Origin: RGIG7213 sp045540335
GTDB lineage: Bacteria > Bacillota > Clostridia > Oscillospirales > CAG-272
Direction: 5' to 3'
Assembly (NCBI GenBank): GCA_045540335.1
Contig: JAZQHC010000049.1
Coordinates: 19,482 to 83,481 of the forward strand
DNA length: 64,000 nt
The position numbers and the translations under genes are program-made. Below are positions 9,055 through 18,431 of this stretch, piece by piece; position 1 is the first letter of the stretch; every line of letters starts with the position of its first letter. The notes beneath the pieces were generated by a model, which worked only from the letters and a program-made list of their open reading frames with translations, did no database searches and was not told the origin of the DNA.

Positions 9055-9090
9055 AAAATCCGATTTGTTTCATACAAGTCGGATTTTTTT
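9055..9090 (+). terminator. Rho-independent terminator
   Basis: AAAATCCGA (9055-9063) pairs with TCGGATTTT (9079-9087), with partial pairing in between, then a U-run to 9090. It closes the run from metG to the C_GCAxxG_C_C gene. Confidence 0.85.
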
Positions 9091-9133
9091 ATGATTGTTT
9101 ATTTTTATATATCTTCTTTTTGAAAACAAAATA

Positions 9134-9162
9134 TTGACTTTTTATGCTACTACACGTATAAT
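9134..9162 (+). promoter_or_regulatory. Sigma-A promoter of the CHAP protein gene
   Basis: TTGACT (9134-9139), 17-nt spacer, TATAAT (9157-9162), 30 nt before the start codon. Confidence 0.8.
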
Positions 9163-9191
9163 ATTATACAGCTTGTATATTGGAGGAGCTT

Positions 9192-10991
9192 ATGAATAAA
9201 AAATCAAATTCAAATAAAATAAGGATGCTATACGCAATATCAGTCATTTTGGCGTTGTCGTCTGTTTTTACATGTGTATGTTCTGCTTTGTCTTTTTCCT
9301 ATTCAACGGGAAAAGCTTACAGAAACAGCTATTATTACAAAGCGGCTTCAAGCTATAAATTAACGGGTGATGTAAGGTATGACCTTATATCGCTTGCGTT
9401 TACACAGCTTGGCTATCACTCCGGTGATAGCGACGACGAAATGCACGGCGAAAACATTCTTGGCACAAAAAGCTTTGCAGAGTATAACCGTATATACGGA
9501 AAAACCGACAACGGCCAAGGCAACGGTACAAGCTACGGCTATTATTGGTGCTGCTGCTTCGTATCGTGGTGTATGCGACAGGTAGGGGTTGATAAAGCAA
9601 TCGTTCCCACAATGTGTGCCAGCAGAAAAATGATCAGCGCACTTGAAAAAAACGGGCAATATAAAGAAGCATCATCGGGATATACACCGATATGCGGAGA
9701 TATGATATTCTTTATGGATGCCGACGGTTGGGCGGCAACACATATAGGCTTTGTTGTTGGTGTTAAGGATAACCTGATCTACACGATCGAGGGTAATGCA
9801 AACAACAACGTTATGGCAAAATGTTACAACGCAGATGACCCGTACATATTAGGCTTCAGTTGTATAGATTTTGAAAGGGTAGAAGATATAAAATACGACT
9901 TTCCCCTTGCAGTCAACGAAGAAATGTTTTTCCCTATAAAAACCGTAAGGGAGGAAACAAACGTATATTCCGCCCCCGGCAAAACTAACGAATTGGTATA
10001 TACCTTTGCCCCCGGTGAACGCCTTGAAGTATTAGACACCAGCGGCTGCTGGGCAAAAGTATCAACACCAAACGGTTACGGCTGGTGCGATAGCGACTTT
10101 TGCGAGAAAATAGTACCCGAAATCGCATATGCAGTAAAATATTATCTCTGCGGCGGAACGGGAGGCGCACTTAACGCAATAAGCTACGGCGGCGAAGCAA
10201 TCACCATTTCAAGCAATGCGCCGATACGCGCAGGTTATACATTCAAGGGTTGGGCAGAATCACCCGATGGAAAGGTTAAATATAAACCGTCTGACATTTA
10301 TCAAGGCGAGCATGGCGACAGCTTAAAACGTCTTTACGCCGTTTGGGAGCCCGTAGTGCATACAGTAAAGTATCTTGATGCAGACGGAAATGTTCTTGTT
10401 GAAGAAAAGGTAAACTACGGCGGCAAAACCCCGAGCGTAAAAGGGCCGTCAAAATCTTCTGACGAAAGCTTTGATTATAAATTTAAAGAATGGTCGCCAT
10501 ATATAGAAAAATACGTATATGAAGACGCAGTATATACCCCCGTATATACTTCCACCCCTGTGGCAAAGGTTACGACCGCACCGCAAACGACCGCACCGCA
10601 AACTACCGTACCCCCGGAAACAACTGTTCAAACACAGGCACAAACCACCGCACCTGTTGAGGAACCCGCCACATCCACTATAGAAGAGACAACGTTTGCC
10701 GAAACAGTACCGGAAACAATACCGTCAACAGATATCGCAACGACTGATATTCTGCAATCGGAAACCGAAGCCCCAAAAGAAGATCCGCCTACTGAACAAA
10801 CAGATTATACAACAAAAAATCCGACAACCGATGCTTTGACAACAACAGTTCAAGGCACTACCGGCAATCAGAATAATGGCAGTGAAAAGGCAAACAATAC
10901 AATAATTACGGTAATAATAGTCGTAGTATCCATCGCGGCAGTATCCGCGGCAGCAGTATTCATAGTAATGAAAAAGAAAAGATCCGCTTAA
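9192..10991 (+). CDS. CHAP-domain surface protein with SH3-like and InlB-type repeats and a C-terminal membrane anchor
   Basis: A 599-residue exported protein. The order is: signal or anchor helix (about 12-35); CHAP amidase/peptidase domain with YWCCCFVSW (candidate nucleophile Cys120), THIGFV (His184) and IEGNANN (about 199-205); SH3-like domain (about 255-310); two InlB B-type repeats ending in GYTFKGWAES and FKEWSPY (about 310-455); a Thr/Pro/Gln-rich stalk with TTAPQTT units (about 460-565); one transmembrane helix and a KKKRSA tail. CHAP enzymes cut peptidoglycan stem peptides. There is no LPxTG-like motif, so anchoring is by the membrane helix. The ATG at 9192 has TGGAGGAG at 9181-9188; an in-frame TTG at 9180 would lie within that site. 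Confidence 0.82.
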   Translation: MNKKSNSNKIRMLYAISVILALSSVFTCVCSALSFSYSTGKAYRNSYYYKAASSYKLTGDVRYDLISLAFTQLGYHSGDSDDEMHGENILGTKSFAEYNRIYGKTDNGQGNGTSYGYYWCCCFVSWCMRQVGVDKAIVPTMCASRKMISALEKNGQYKEASSGYTPICGDMIFFMDADGWAATHIGFVVGVKDNLIYTIEGNANNNVMAKCYNADDPYILGFSCIDFERVEDIKYDFPLAVNEEMFFPIKTVREETNVYSAPGKTNELVYTFAPGERLEVLDTSGCWAKVSTPNGYGWCDSDFCEKIVPEIAYAVKYYLCGGTGGALNAISYGGEAITISSNAPIRAGYTFKGWAESPDGKVKYKPSDIYQGEHGDSLKRLYAVWEPVVHTVKYLDADGNVLVEEKVNYGGKTPSVKGPSKSSDESFDYKFKEWSPYIEKYVYEDAVYTPVYTSTPVAKVTTAPQTTAPQTTVPPETTVQTQAQTTAPVEEPATSTIEETTFAETVPETIPSTDIATTDILQSETEAPKEDPPTEQTDYTTKNPTTDALTTTVQGTTGNQNNGSEKANNTIITVIIVVVSIAAVSAAAVFIVMKKKRSA

Positions 10992-11005
10992 TATAAACAG
11001 ATGCT

Positions 11006-11078
11006 AAAATGGCAGAGAACACGTGGTGTGCCCCCCTAATTGAGGGGGGCACTTTCACACAATTCTCTGCCATTTTTT
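11006..11078. terminator. Nested bidirectional terminator between convergent surface-protein genes
   Basis: The outer stem AAAATGGCAGAGAA (11006-11019) pairs with TTCTCTGCCATTTT (11063-11076). An inner stem GTGCCCCCC (11028-11036) pairs with GGGGGGCAC (11044-11052). A-runs and T-runs flank both sides, so it can stop transcription of the CHAP gene and of the giant protein gene. The minus-strand stop codon (11077-11079) begins at its edge. Confidence 0.9.
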
Positions 11079-14000
11079 AATTAAATCTTCTTTTTTTGAA
11101 ATACACAACACCTGCAAGCGAACATATTGCAATCAAAGCCACATAAGGCACGAACATATTTTCACCCGTGGGGGGAACGTTTTCTTCGCCGCCGTCTTCG
11201 GGCTGATCAGATACAGCTTTAGCCATTATCGGCTTCGGCATAGAAGCTTCGCGCATTTGATCGTATCCATCTCCAAGGCTGATCTGTACGATTGAATACA
11301 CATCTTTTTCCATCAACGGATCTTCAAGAATATATTGCAATTTAGTTTCACCGCCTGCGGATACACTCTCGTCAAATGTATGCTGATAATCCCTACCCTC
11401 GCCCTGATTGGAAATATAAGGTCTGTTAAGATATTTAACAGTAGGCGTACCGGGGGCGTTACCTATATTCTTTACATCAAGTATAACGATACAATCGTTC
11501 GAGTTGGATAATGCATGCAGCTCGGGAAGATCTGCAAATACGAAATAACTTTCGTATAATACTTCTGCGGTAGCCTGTGATGTGTATTGCGCTTGTTCTT
11601 CCAAACCTGCCACATCAAGCGTTACATTCGTAGTAGCGTTGAAGCTTTCGGGAATGGGCAGATCTATCGGTAATTCTACCGAAGCACCCGCAAATATCGG
11701 CTTTTCATATTTCACAACGATATCTTCACCTATACCGCTTAAGCGTATATTTGCGCCGTTAAAGGTTTCCAAGCCTTCGTTTTGCAAGGTTACAATTGCT
11801 GTTGCAACACTGCCGGGCAAGGGGTATTTCGTTATTTCAAGCTTTGCGGATATTTCGGGCTTATCTATACTGAATTGCACCATAAGATCTGCACCGTCAC
11901 TTTCAAGGCGCAGTTTATTGTTCAATTTTGTAAACGCCAGCAAAAACTTGTTTTCCACGCCGCTTTGCATACAAATGCTGTCAAGCGCACCTATGGGCAT
12001 GTTTACGTCTGTAAGGGCTATCGGCTCGCCTTCGGCATACAGCTGGTACGTATGCGGGCAGCCTTCCAAATCTTCAAGCTCCTCACGAAGTGCAACAACA
12101 TCGGAATTAAGCATGGTTTTAAGAAGCAAGCCGTATATTTCATCCGTGGGAACAAGCTGTTCCTCGCTGACTGCATCATTTCCTATCCAGCAAAGAAGAA
12201 CGTTGCCGTCTTCTGCGATAGATGCCGAGAACTTACTTCCTATATGGAAGGTGCTTTCATCTGAAACGACGGACACCATACCGCTTTCCTCGGGAGTTTG
12301 TACAGTGTACGTTCCATCTGCATTGGCTATAACGTACGCGTTTGCACGTACCTCTTCATGGTCGGTATCACGTGCCACGAAATCCGTCATATAAACTATC
12401 TGGCCGTTATTATTCCACAAAAGATGCAAATAGTTATCCGTACTTAAAACCTCGGGGGTTTGCGCGCAATCGCTGCTTTTCGTAATTCTGATAAGAGCTT
12501 CGGTTTTCGGGGGAAGGCCTTCACCGCCGACAGAATAAACTCTTAAGTACATTTCCCTATCTTCAATGCTGGGCTGTAAGCTTTCCGTTTGATAATCGTA
12601 GGTCATAAGCTTGCCGTCTCTATCCAATACGACTATTTCACCGAATATTCCATCGTGAACGAACGGCTGAACCTCTACGATTCGGTACTCGCCGCCCTCT
12701 TCGTTTTCGGCGCGAATCGGCACGGAAGTCCATTTTTGTGTATCGTTTATATCTGCAACAGCCATGGCTATTGTACGTTCTGTGTTTGCAATATCCTCAG
12801 CAGTTACGTTTTCTGTTGTTTGGTATGCGTTACGTTGATAATAAACGTAAATATTATCACCGTTTTGCACCGCATCCAACGCACCGCACGCCACGGCAGA
12901 GTTTTCTGCAATGGTAAACGCTTCGCCAACGGGCTTGCCTGTTTGTTTACTAAATATTCTGCCGCGCAAATTCATTGCGTTAAGCACCTTTGCAACCTGC
13001 TGTGCAGAAATATTTTCAACGTCAACAGATTTTAAAAGTGTATCAAAATCCGCTTCAGACCAAGTAACAATAATATTGTCTTCCAATTCGTAAACGTTGA
13101 TATCGTATTGAAGCGATGTGCCAACAGCTGACGAATTATCATCTATAAGGCATATCGGGCCCCAAGTATTACCGCCGTCTTCGCTTACGCAATACGCCGC
13201 GCTTAAATAGTTAAGACTGCCGTCTTCTGCGTTATTATCCGCAAGGAAGAACGCCATAACCCTATTTTCATCAAGCTTGTAAAGGTAAACGTTAGTATTT
13301 TTGAATACGTCGCTTACCAAAACGTCGCTTTGTGACGATGCCATTTTAATAAGACCTTCTTGCGATCTGTCCGGTATGGTAAAGGTCATATTTGCAAATG
13401 CTTCGTCTAACGTTTCGTAATTGCCTTTAGATGTTGAATACATAGCCTTAAGCGTTTGCTTTTGTTCTATCGTTTCAAGCTGTTCTAAAAGCTTCTGGTC
13501 GCCGTACGACACAATATTTTTAGAATACGTTATCTTACCGGTGAATAAAACCATATCCGCACCGATGCTTACGTCGAAGGATACTTTACCGCCTACTTCA
13601 CGCTCTACACAGTCTATCATAAGCGGGAAAGACAAGTTACCCTCTGCAAATACGCTTAAAAAGCCGTTATAACCAACGCCGCCCTTCAAGCCGACCTTCA
13701 TAATAGGTGCACAAATAAACATCTGCTCTGCATCGTTACTGGGTGTAAGCAACGATTTTACATCTGTAAGGTATTTATCCTTATAAACGTATTTCAATTG
13801 AACGTATGCTTCGGAATTAACGTTTACGCATATATAAACCGGCACGGGTCCAAGCGCAAACGGAACGTTGTACATAATAAACGCATCTATTCCCAATGCA
13901 AAATCCATTGCTATTATTTGCCCTGTAACCGTATTTACTTTAACGCTTATAGAGAATATGGGGTAAAAATCAAGTCTGGTGGTACTTTTACCTTTAACCT

Positions 14001-17000
14001 TGGAAGAACCGTTCTGTTCTTGCCTTTCAGCTCTTGCGGTATTAAGGTTTTCCTTGGTTTTCTTTGCTGCGTCGTATTTGTCCTTCGGCGTTCCTTCAAG
14101 ATATACGGGCGTAATGGAATATCCACAGCAAAGGGTATAATAATCGGGGTTTTCGCTATCAACGGTTTGAACAAAATATCCACCCGTTTTACTTGAAAAT
14201 CCGAAATTTACCGAGCCGATAACGGGAAGATCCAAAAGCTCTCTGTCTTCATTTGACAAATTATTTGAAGATGTTGCCCCATCAAGTTCAGGCAGGTCGT
14301 ACCGTTCGGTGGGAACGGGCTTGTTGGAAGCAACAAGCGTATAGATCGTTTCGATCATTTCAAGCTTTTGTTCTGTTTTTTGCTGAACCTTATTTCCGCC
14401 GGCGTCAACGGTTGTATAGGTCTTATCTGCAACGACGGAAATGTATATACGCGTGCCTGATAACAATTTTGTTGAATCTGTTATCTTAACGCCCCACATT
14501 TCATAATTGTTTCCTGCATTGGCGGTAGTATCCAACGATGCAGAAAAATCTTTTTCGGTCTTCAGACCGCCATCCTCAGTCAAAGTAACAAGGTGGAAAG
14601 TTACGCTTTTTATCGTATAAATATCGGGGTCGCGGAACATTTTAACCGTTATTTCCGTTGTTGCGCCCTTTAATATTTCCAAATTGTTGGAATCCGCGCC
14701 TTGACCGTTAGTAGTTGCCGTTATTCTTGTAGGATAAAATCCCGTTGCAAAATAAGGCAGCTTTACAATGATATCTTTACCGTCGCCTGTATATTCGATG
14801 TCTTCGTAGCACATTTCACCTTGGTAAGCGATAGACATTGAATATTTTCCCTTTACTGCGGGCGATTCGTTTATAGCTGTAATGCCGTTGAAATTTTTGA
14901 TTTCAAAATAACCGTTTGCATCGGTTGTGCATTCTATTGCTTCACCCGAATGGGCGTTGATATAAAACGTTGTATCTGCCAGCGGCACTTCCGTTGTTTC
15001 GCTTGTGTTCAAAACAACTATCTGACGTTTAAGATATCCGCAAAGATCGGTCGTTACCATTTTAACTTCGTCTTTATGGATAAAATCAACATATATAATG
15101 TTATTTGAGGGATTACCGTCAAGCTGATAGTTATAAACGTCGCCATAATAGTATCTTCCGTTTGATATCCAAACGGTTACATAATCTTCGTTTGCATTTG
15201 CTACAAGCGGTACGTATTGACCTATTACATATTCATTTGTATCTATCGCAAGGCCACCGTCTGACGTTTGGTTTTCAAAGCTTCCGTGCATTTTGGCTTC
15301 TTCATCTATATAGTTCACGTAAAGCTGTTCGGGATCGTATCCGAATTGACCTTGGAATATGTATCCACTGTATTCGGTATTCTGTATAGTAAACGTTACT
15401 TGACCCTCGGAGGCATTTTTCGTGCCCGAATCGGGTATAGCGTTACTCATATTGGTTTGGGGCGTGATCAATACGTTCATAAGCTCTGCTTCTTGGGGAC
15501 TGTCACCCTCGAATACAACGACATCGCCGATATAAAGATCAGGACGTCCGTCACTTGATTCGGGACTTACTATTTTAATGGTGCCAAGTGAAGAAGGCTG
15601 AATGGTATAATCTACTTTAATTTTTTCGAATACGGGCCTTATTTCAAACGACCACGTATCGTTTTCATCTTTATACGCCCAAGCACTTTCGTATGATTTA
15701 AGGAAGTTGGAATCAAACGTTATCGTGCTTGCACCGTTCAAGGATATAACATCGGAATACGACGTGCCCGTACCCTTAAACTGATATCCTACAAGACGGC
15801 AAGCATAATAGCCGGATGTAGAATATGTAATATTGATCTTTTTATTCTCGCCCACCCTATAATTGGTAAACTGCAGATCGGAGGTGATTATAGGTGCTTG
15901 CGATGATGCTTCGCCGTTATACTTCAAAGGTTCGGGCGAAACGATATTTATGTTGTAATTACGCTTGTTAAGTTTGAAAGCATTAGGTGCATATACTATA
16001 CAACCGTCGTTAAACAGCTTGTCAAGATCGCGGTTGCAGTAATATATATAGTACGAGCCTGTCGTTTTTTCAGGCAATGTATATTTCAAATTAACGTAAT
16101 CTTTATTTACGCCGGTATAGTGTTTATCCTCGCCAAGGCCCTTTAAGCCGAATTTAACGTCGCACTTACCCCTCAAATCAGTGATATACGCGCGGCTTTC
16201 GATGGATTCTATACCTGCCATATCGTATCTGTTAAGCGAATCGATATACAAAAATCCGGTACTTGCGCCGCCCTCTGTATCAAGTGCGTACATATTTTGA
16301 TTGTTGTACGGCCACGTTACAGAACCGTCGGTAGAAGACGATCTTTTTGCAAAAAGATTGCCGGATGTAGAACCTACGTATATATCTGCACCGTTTTCTG
16401 TATCTACGATATATTGTGCCGATGTGGACTTTGCCCAATCCGGGAACCAGTTCGTATTTACGCTTGCCTGTACCATTTGCGGCAACGCGTCGTACGAATC
16501 GGGTAATGCATCAAGTTTGGCATCTGCCCCTTCGGGAAGCTCGCGCCCCTGCCCTTGTACAGTTACAGCCCCATCGCCAACGGTATATTTATCCCCGGCA
16601 AGAAGCGTATATACGCCGGGCAAAACGTACGCAACCTGTTTATCCTGATAGGGCGCAAAATCTACGTAGCCCATAGGGTTGCCATCGTAAAGCAGCATTG
16701 CGGATGTATTCGTGGCAAGGTTGCCTTTACGCGTAAACGCCAATTCTGCCATACCCGTTTCTTCATTTACAGAAAGGGTTTTGGTACTTTCAAATTCCAC
16801 GTGAACAACGGGCTCTTCTTCGTCGCTTTTCAATGATACGCTTGCTACGCCGTCTTCAAACAAGAAGCCGTCGTCATCAATAACAGCAACGAAAAACATT
16901 TCAGAATATTCACTGATATCGTCGTTTACAACGTTTATATCTATAATTGCAGAAGCTTGGCCGCTTTCAAATTCAACATCAAATTCTGTTGATTTTGCAT

Positions 17001-17481
17001 CTATTTCCGAAATCTTGTTCAACATTTCTGCCGCACTTACAGCATCGTCTTTTTCTGTCGGCAAATTAGATGTTGCCTCGTTAGGCGTTACTATACTTAC
17101 CAGCTCGCCGTTATCGCGGAATGAATAATAAACGGGCTTTGAATTCTCCGCCTTTGGCATTTCTTCACCGTATGTAACGGTATAGTCGTCTTCATACGCT
17201 GCGCTGATGTCGTAAAATCTTAACGTAACGGTCATTTCTTTTGTGGAATCACCCGCACGAATGATTTTCAACTGCCCTTTTCCGTCTTTTTCGTAGAAGG
17301 TAGGTGCTGATTGTTCAAAATAAAATTCGCCTTTTTGTGAATAGATGATCGGGATAGTTTCGCCGCCCTCCACGGTTTGTGCTTGCACGTAATTTAAAAC
17401 TGCTTCAGGCGGAATAGCGCCGCACAAAAAGCACATAGTTAAAAACATGCATGCAATTCTTTTGAAAATCGCGGTTTTCAT
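11077..17481 (-). CDS. Giant (2134-residue) wall-anchored surface protein
   Basis: The product has an N-terminal signal peptide (about 1-34), a long beta-rich ectodomain and a sortase-type tail: VPPTGE, a hydrophobic helix and KKRRFN at the extreme C-terminus. A Calx-beta-like segment lies near 65-210. A carboxypeptidase-regulatory-like or SdrD-type Ig fold (DANGYFEIKNF) is near 860-930. One Asp-box (SEDGGNTW, near 1430) begins a stretch that resembles a BNR beta-propeller up to about 1850. CARDB-like Ig folds (about 1870-2080) follow. I see no catalytic motif. The ATG at 17481 follows GGAGGT and directly precedes the signal peptide, so I reject a start 28 codons upstream. No sortase gene is in the window. 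Adhesion or glycan binding is a reasonable but unproven role. Confidence 0.8.
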   Translation of the reverse strand: MKTAIFKRIACMFLTMCFLCGAIPPEAVLNYVQAQTVEGGETIPIIYSQKGEFYFEQSAPTFYEKDGKGQLKIIRAGDSTKEMTVTLRFYDISAAYEDDYTVTYGEEMPKAENSKPVYYSFRDNGELVSIVTPNEATSNLPTEKDDAVSAAEMLNKISEIDAKSTEFDVEFESGQASAIIDINVVNDDISEYSEMFFVAVIDDDGFLFEDGVASVSLKSDEEEPVVHVEFESTKTLSVNEETGMAELAFTRKGNLATNTSAMLLYDGNPMGYVDFAPYQDKQVAYVLPGVYTLLAGDKYTVGDGAVTVQGQGRELPEGADAKLDALPDSYDALPQMVQASVNTNWFPDWAKSTSAQYIVDTENGADIYVGSTSGNLFAKRSSSTDGSVTWPYNNQNMYALDTEGGASTGFLYIDSLNRYDMAGIESIESRAYITDLRGKCDVKFGLKGLGEDKHYTGVNKDYVNLKYTLPEKTTGSYYIYYCNRDLDKLFNDGCIVYAPNAFKLNKRNYNINIVSPEPLKYNGEASSQAPIITSDLQFTNYRVGENKKINITYSTSGYYACRLVGYQFKGTGTSYSDVISLNGASTITFDSNFLKSYESAWAYKDENDTWSFEIRPVFEKIKVDYTIQPSSLGTIKIVSPESSDGRPDLYIGDVVVFEGDSPQEAELMNVLITPQTNMSNAIPDSGTKNASEGQVTFTIQNTEYSGYIFQGQFGYDPEQLYVNYIDEEAKMHGSFENQTSDGGLAIDTNEYVIGQYVPLVANANEDYVTVWISNGRYYYGDVYNYQLDGNPSNNIIYVDFIHKDEVKMVTTDLCGYLKRQIVVLNTSETTEVPLADTTFYINAHSGEAIECTTDANGYFEIKNFNGITAINESPAVKGKYSMSIAYQGEMCYEDIEYTGDGKDIIVKLPYFATGFYPTRITATTNGQGADSNNLEILKGATTEITVKMFRDPDIYTIKSVTFHLVTLTEDGGLKTEKDFSASLDTTANAGNNYEMWGVKITDSTKLLSGTRIYISVVADKTYTTVDAGGNKVQQKTEQKLEMIETIYTLVASNKPVPTERYDLPELDGATSSNNLSNEDRELLDLPVIGSVNFGFSSKTGGYFVQTVDSENPDYYTLCCGYSITPVYLEGTPKDKYDAAKKTKENLNTARAERQEQNGSSKVKGKSTTRLDFYPIFSISVKVNTVTGQIIAMDFALGIDAFIMYNVPFALGPVPVYICVNVNSEAYVQLKYVYKDKYLTDVKSLLTPSNDAEQMFICAPIMKVGLKGGVGYNGFLSVFAEGNLSFPLMIDCVEREVGGKVSFDVSIGADMVLFTGKITYSKNIVSYGDQKLLEQLETIEQKQTLKAMYSTSKGNYETLDEAFANMTFTIPDRSQEGLIKMASSQSDVLVSDVFKNTNVYLYKLDENRVMAFFLADNNAEDGSLNYLSAAYCVSEDGGNTWGPICLIDDNSSAVGTSLQYDINVYELEDNIIVTWSEADFDTLLKSVDVENISAQQVAKVLNAMNLRGRIFSKQTGKPVGEAFTIAENSAVACGALDAVQNGDNIYVYYQRNAYQTTENVTAEDIANTERTIAMAVADINDTQKWTSVPIRAENEEGGEYRIVEVQPFVHDGIFGEIVVLDRDGKLMTYDYQTESLQPSIEDREMYLRVYSVGGEGLPPKTEALIRITKSSDCAQTPEVLSTDNYLHLLWNNNGQIVYMTDFVARDTDHEEVRANAYVIANADGTYTVQTPEESGMVSVVSDESTFHIGSKFSASIAEDGNVLLCWIGNDAVSEEQLVPTDEIYGLLLKTMLNSDVVALREELEDLEGCPHTYQLYAEGEPIALTDVNMPIGALDSICMQSGVENKFLLAFTKLNNKLRLESDGADLMVQFSIDKPEISAKLEITKYPLPGSVATAIVTLQNEGLETFNGANIRLSGIGEDIVVKYEKPIFAGASVELPIDLPIPESFNATTNVTLDVAGLEEQAQYTSQATAEVLYESYFVFADLPELHALSNSNDCIVILDVKNIGNAPGTPTVKYLNRPYISNQGEGRDYQHTFDESVSAGGETKLQYILEDPLMEKDVYSIVQISLGDGYDQMREASMPKPIMAKAVSDQPEDGGEENVPPTGENMFVPYVALIAICSLAGVVYFKKRRFN

Positions 17482-17579
17482 AAAATACCTCCATTTAAAA
17501 TTGTTGTATAACACAGTATTACCTATATACTGTAACAAAACGGGATAAACACTGTTTTCAGCCATATCCGAACATTGCT

Positions 17580-18413
17580 TTATACGTTATTAAATATACT
17601 TTTCAACAATTTGATTTCTTTTTCGTAGCCGTCTAATTCATTCGGTGTTTCCAACACGAAGGGAAGATTTGATATACGCGGCTCGTTTATAATAGATTTT
17701 ATAAGCTCCAATCCTATAAATCCTTCACCTATCTTTTCATGGCGGTCTTTTTTTGCCCCTTGCGGATTTTTACTGTCGTTAAGGTGAACGGCGCGTAATT
17801 TATCAAGGCCTATTATTTTATCGAATTGGTTTAACACGTCGCTGAAATTTGAAAGATCGTATCCGCCGTCTGATATATGGCAGGTATCAAGGCAAACGCC
17901 GACTTTATTTTTTAACTGCACGCCGTCGATAATGGCTTTAACCTCTTCAAAGGTTGCACCTATTTCGCTTCCCTTTCCTGCCATGGTTTCGATTAAAACG
18001 GTTGTTTTCAGATCCGTGGAAAGAACACCGTTTAATATTTCTACGGTTCGCATAATTCCAACGTCGCTTCCATCGCCAATGTGAGAACCCGGGTGGAAAT
18101 TATAATAATTATTCGGCAGGTCCTGTAATATTTTCAAATCATCACGAAAAATATCGTAGGCAAATTCTCTTACCTCTGCCCTTGAAGATGCAGGATTTAA
18201 GGTATATGGCGCGTGTGCTATAACCGGGGCAAAGTTATTTGCCGCCATCAGCTCCGATGCGCGCTTCATATCATCCTTATCAGGAGTTTTAGCCTTGCTT
18301 CCGCGCGGATTTCGGGTAAAAAACTGAAACGTGTCTGCACCTATTCCTATTGCCGTTTTAACCATTGCCTCGTATCCGTCCGACGAAGACAAATGGCATC
18401 CTATATGAAACAT
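17580..18413 (-). CDS. nfo: Deoxyribonuclease IV (endonuclease IV, AP endonuclease)
   Basis: A 277-residue TIM-barrel enzyme. Motifs GCHLSSSDGY, FFTRNPRG, VCLDTCHISDGGYD and HLNDSKNPQGAKKDRH supply the His, Asp and Glu ligands of the trinuclear zinc site. It cleaves 5' of abasic sites in base-excision repair. AAAGGAAA precedes the ATG. It follows the C39/amidase gene by 18 nt on the same strand and precedes the giant surface gene by about 100 nt, an odd context for a repair enzyme. Confidence 0.95.
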   Translation of the reverse strand: MFHIGCHLSSSDGYEAMVKTAIGIGADTFQFFTRNPRGSKAKTPDKDDMKRASELMAANNFAPVIAHAPYTLNPASSRAEVREFAYDIFRDDLKILQDLPNNYYNFHPGSHIGDGSDVGIMRTVEILNGVLSTDLKTTVLIETMAGKGSEIGATFEEVKAIIDGVQLKNKVGVCLDTCHISDGGYDLSNFSDVLNQFDKIIGLDKLRAVHLNDSKNPQGAKKDRHEKIGEGFIGLELIKSIINEPRISNLPFVLETPNELDGYEKEIKLLKSIFNNV

Positions 18414-18431
18414 TTTATTTTCCTTTCCAAA

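Noticed and set aside
17482..17579. A private promoter for the giant surface gene
   Set aside because: Several TA-rich hexamers exist but none has a -35 at 16-18 nt, so I do not annotate one.
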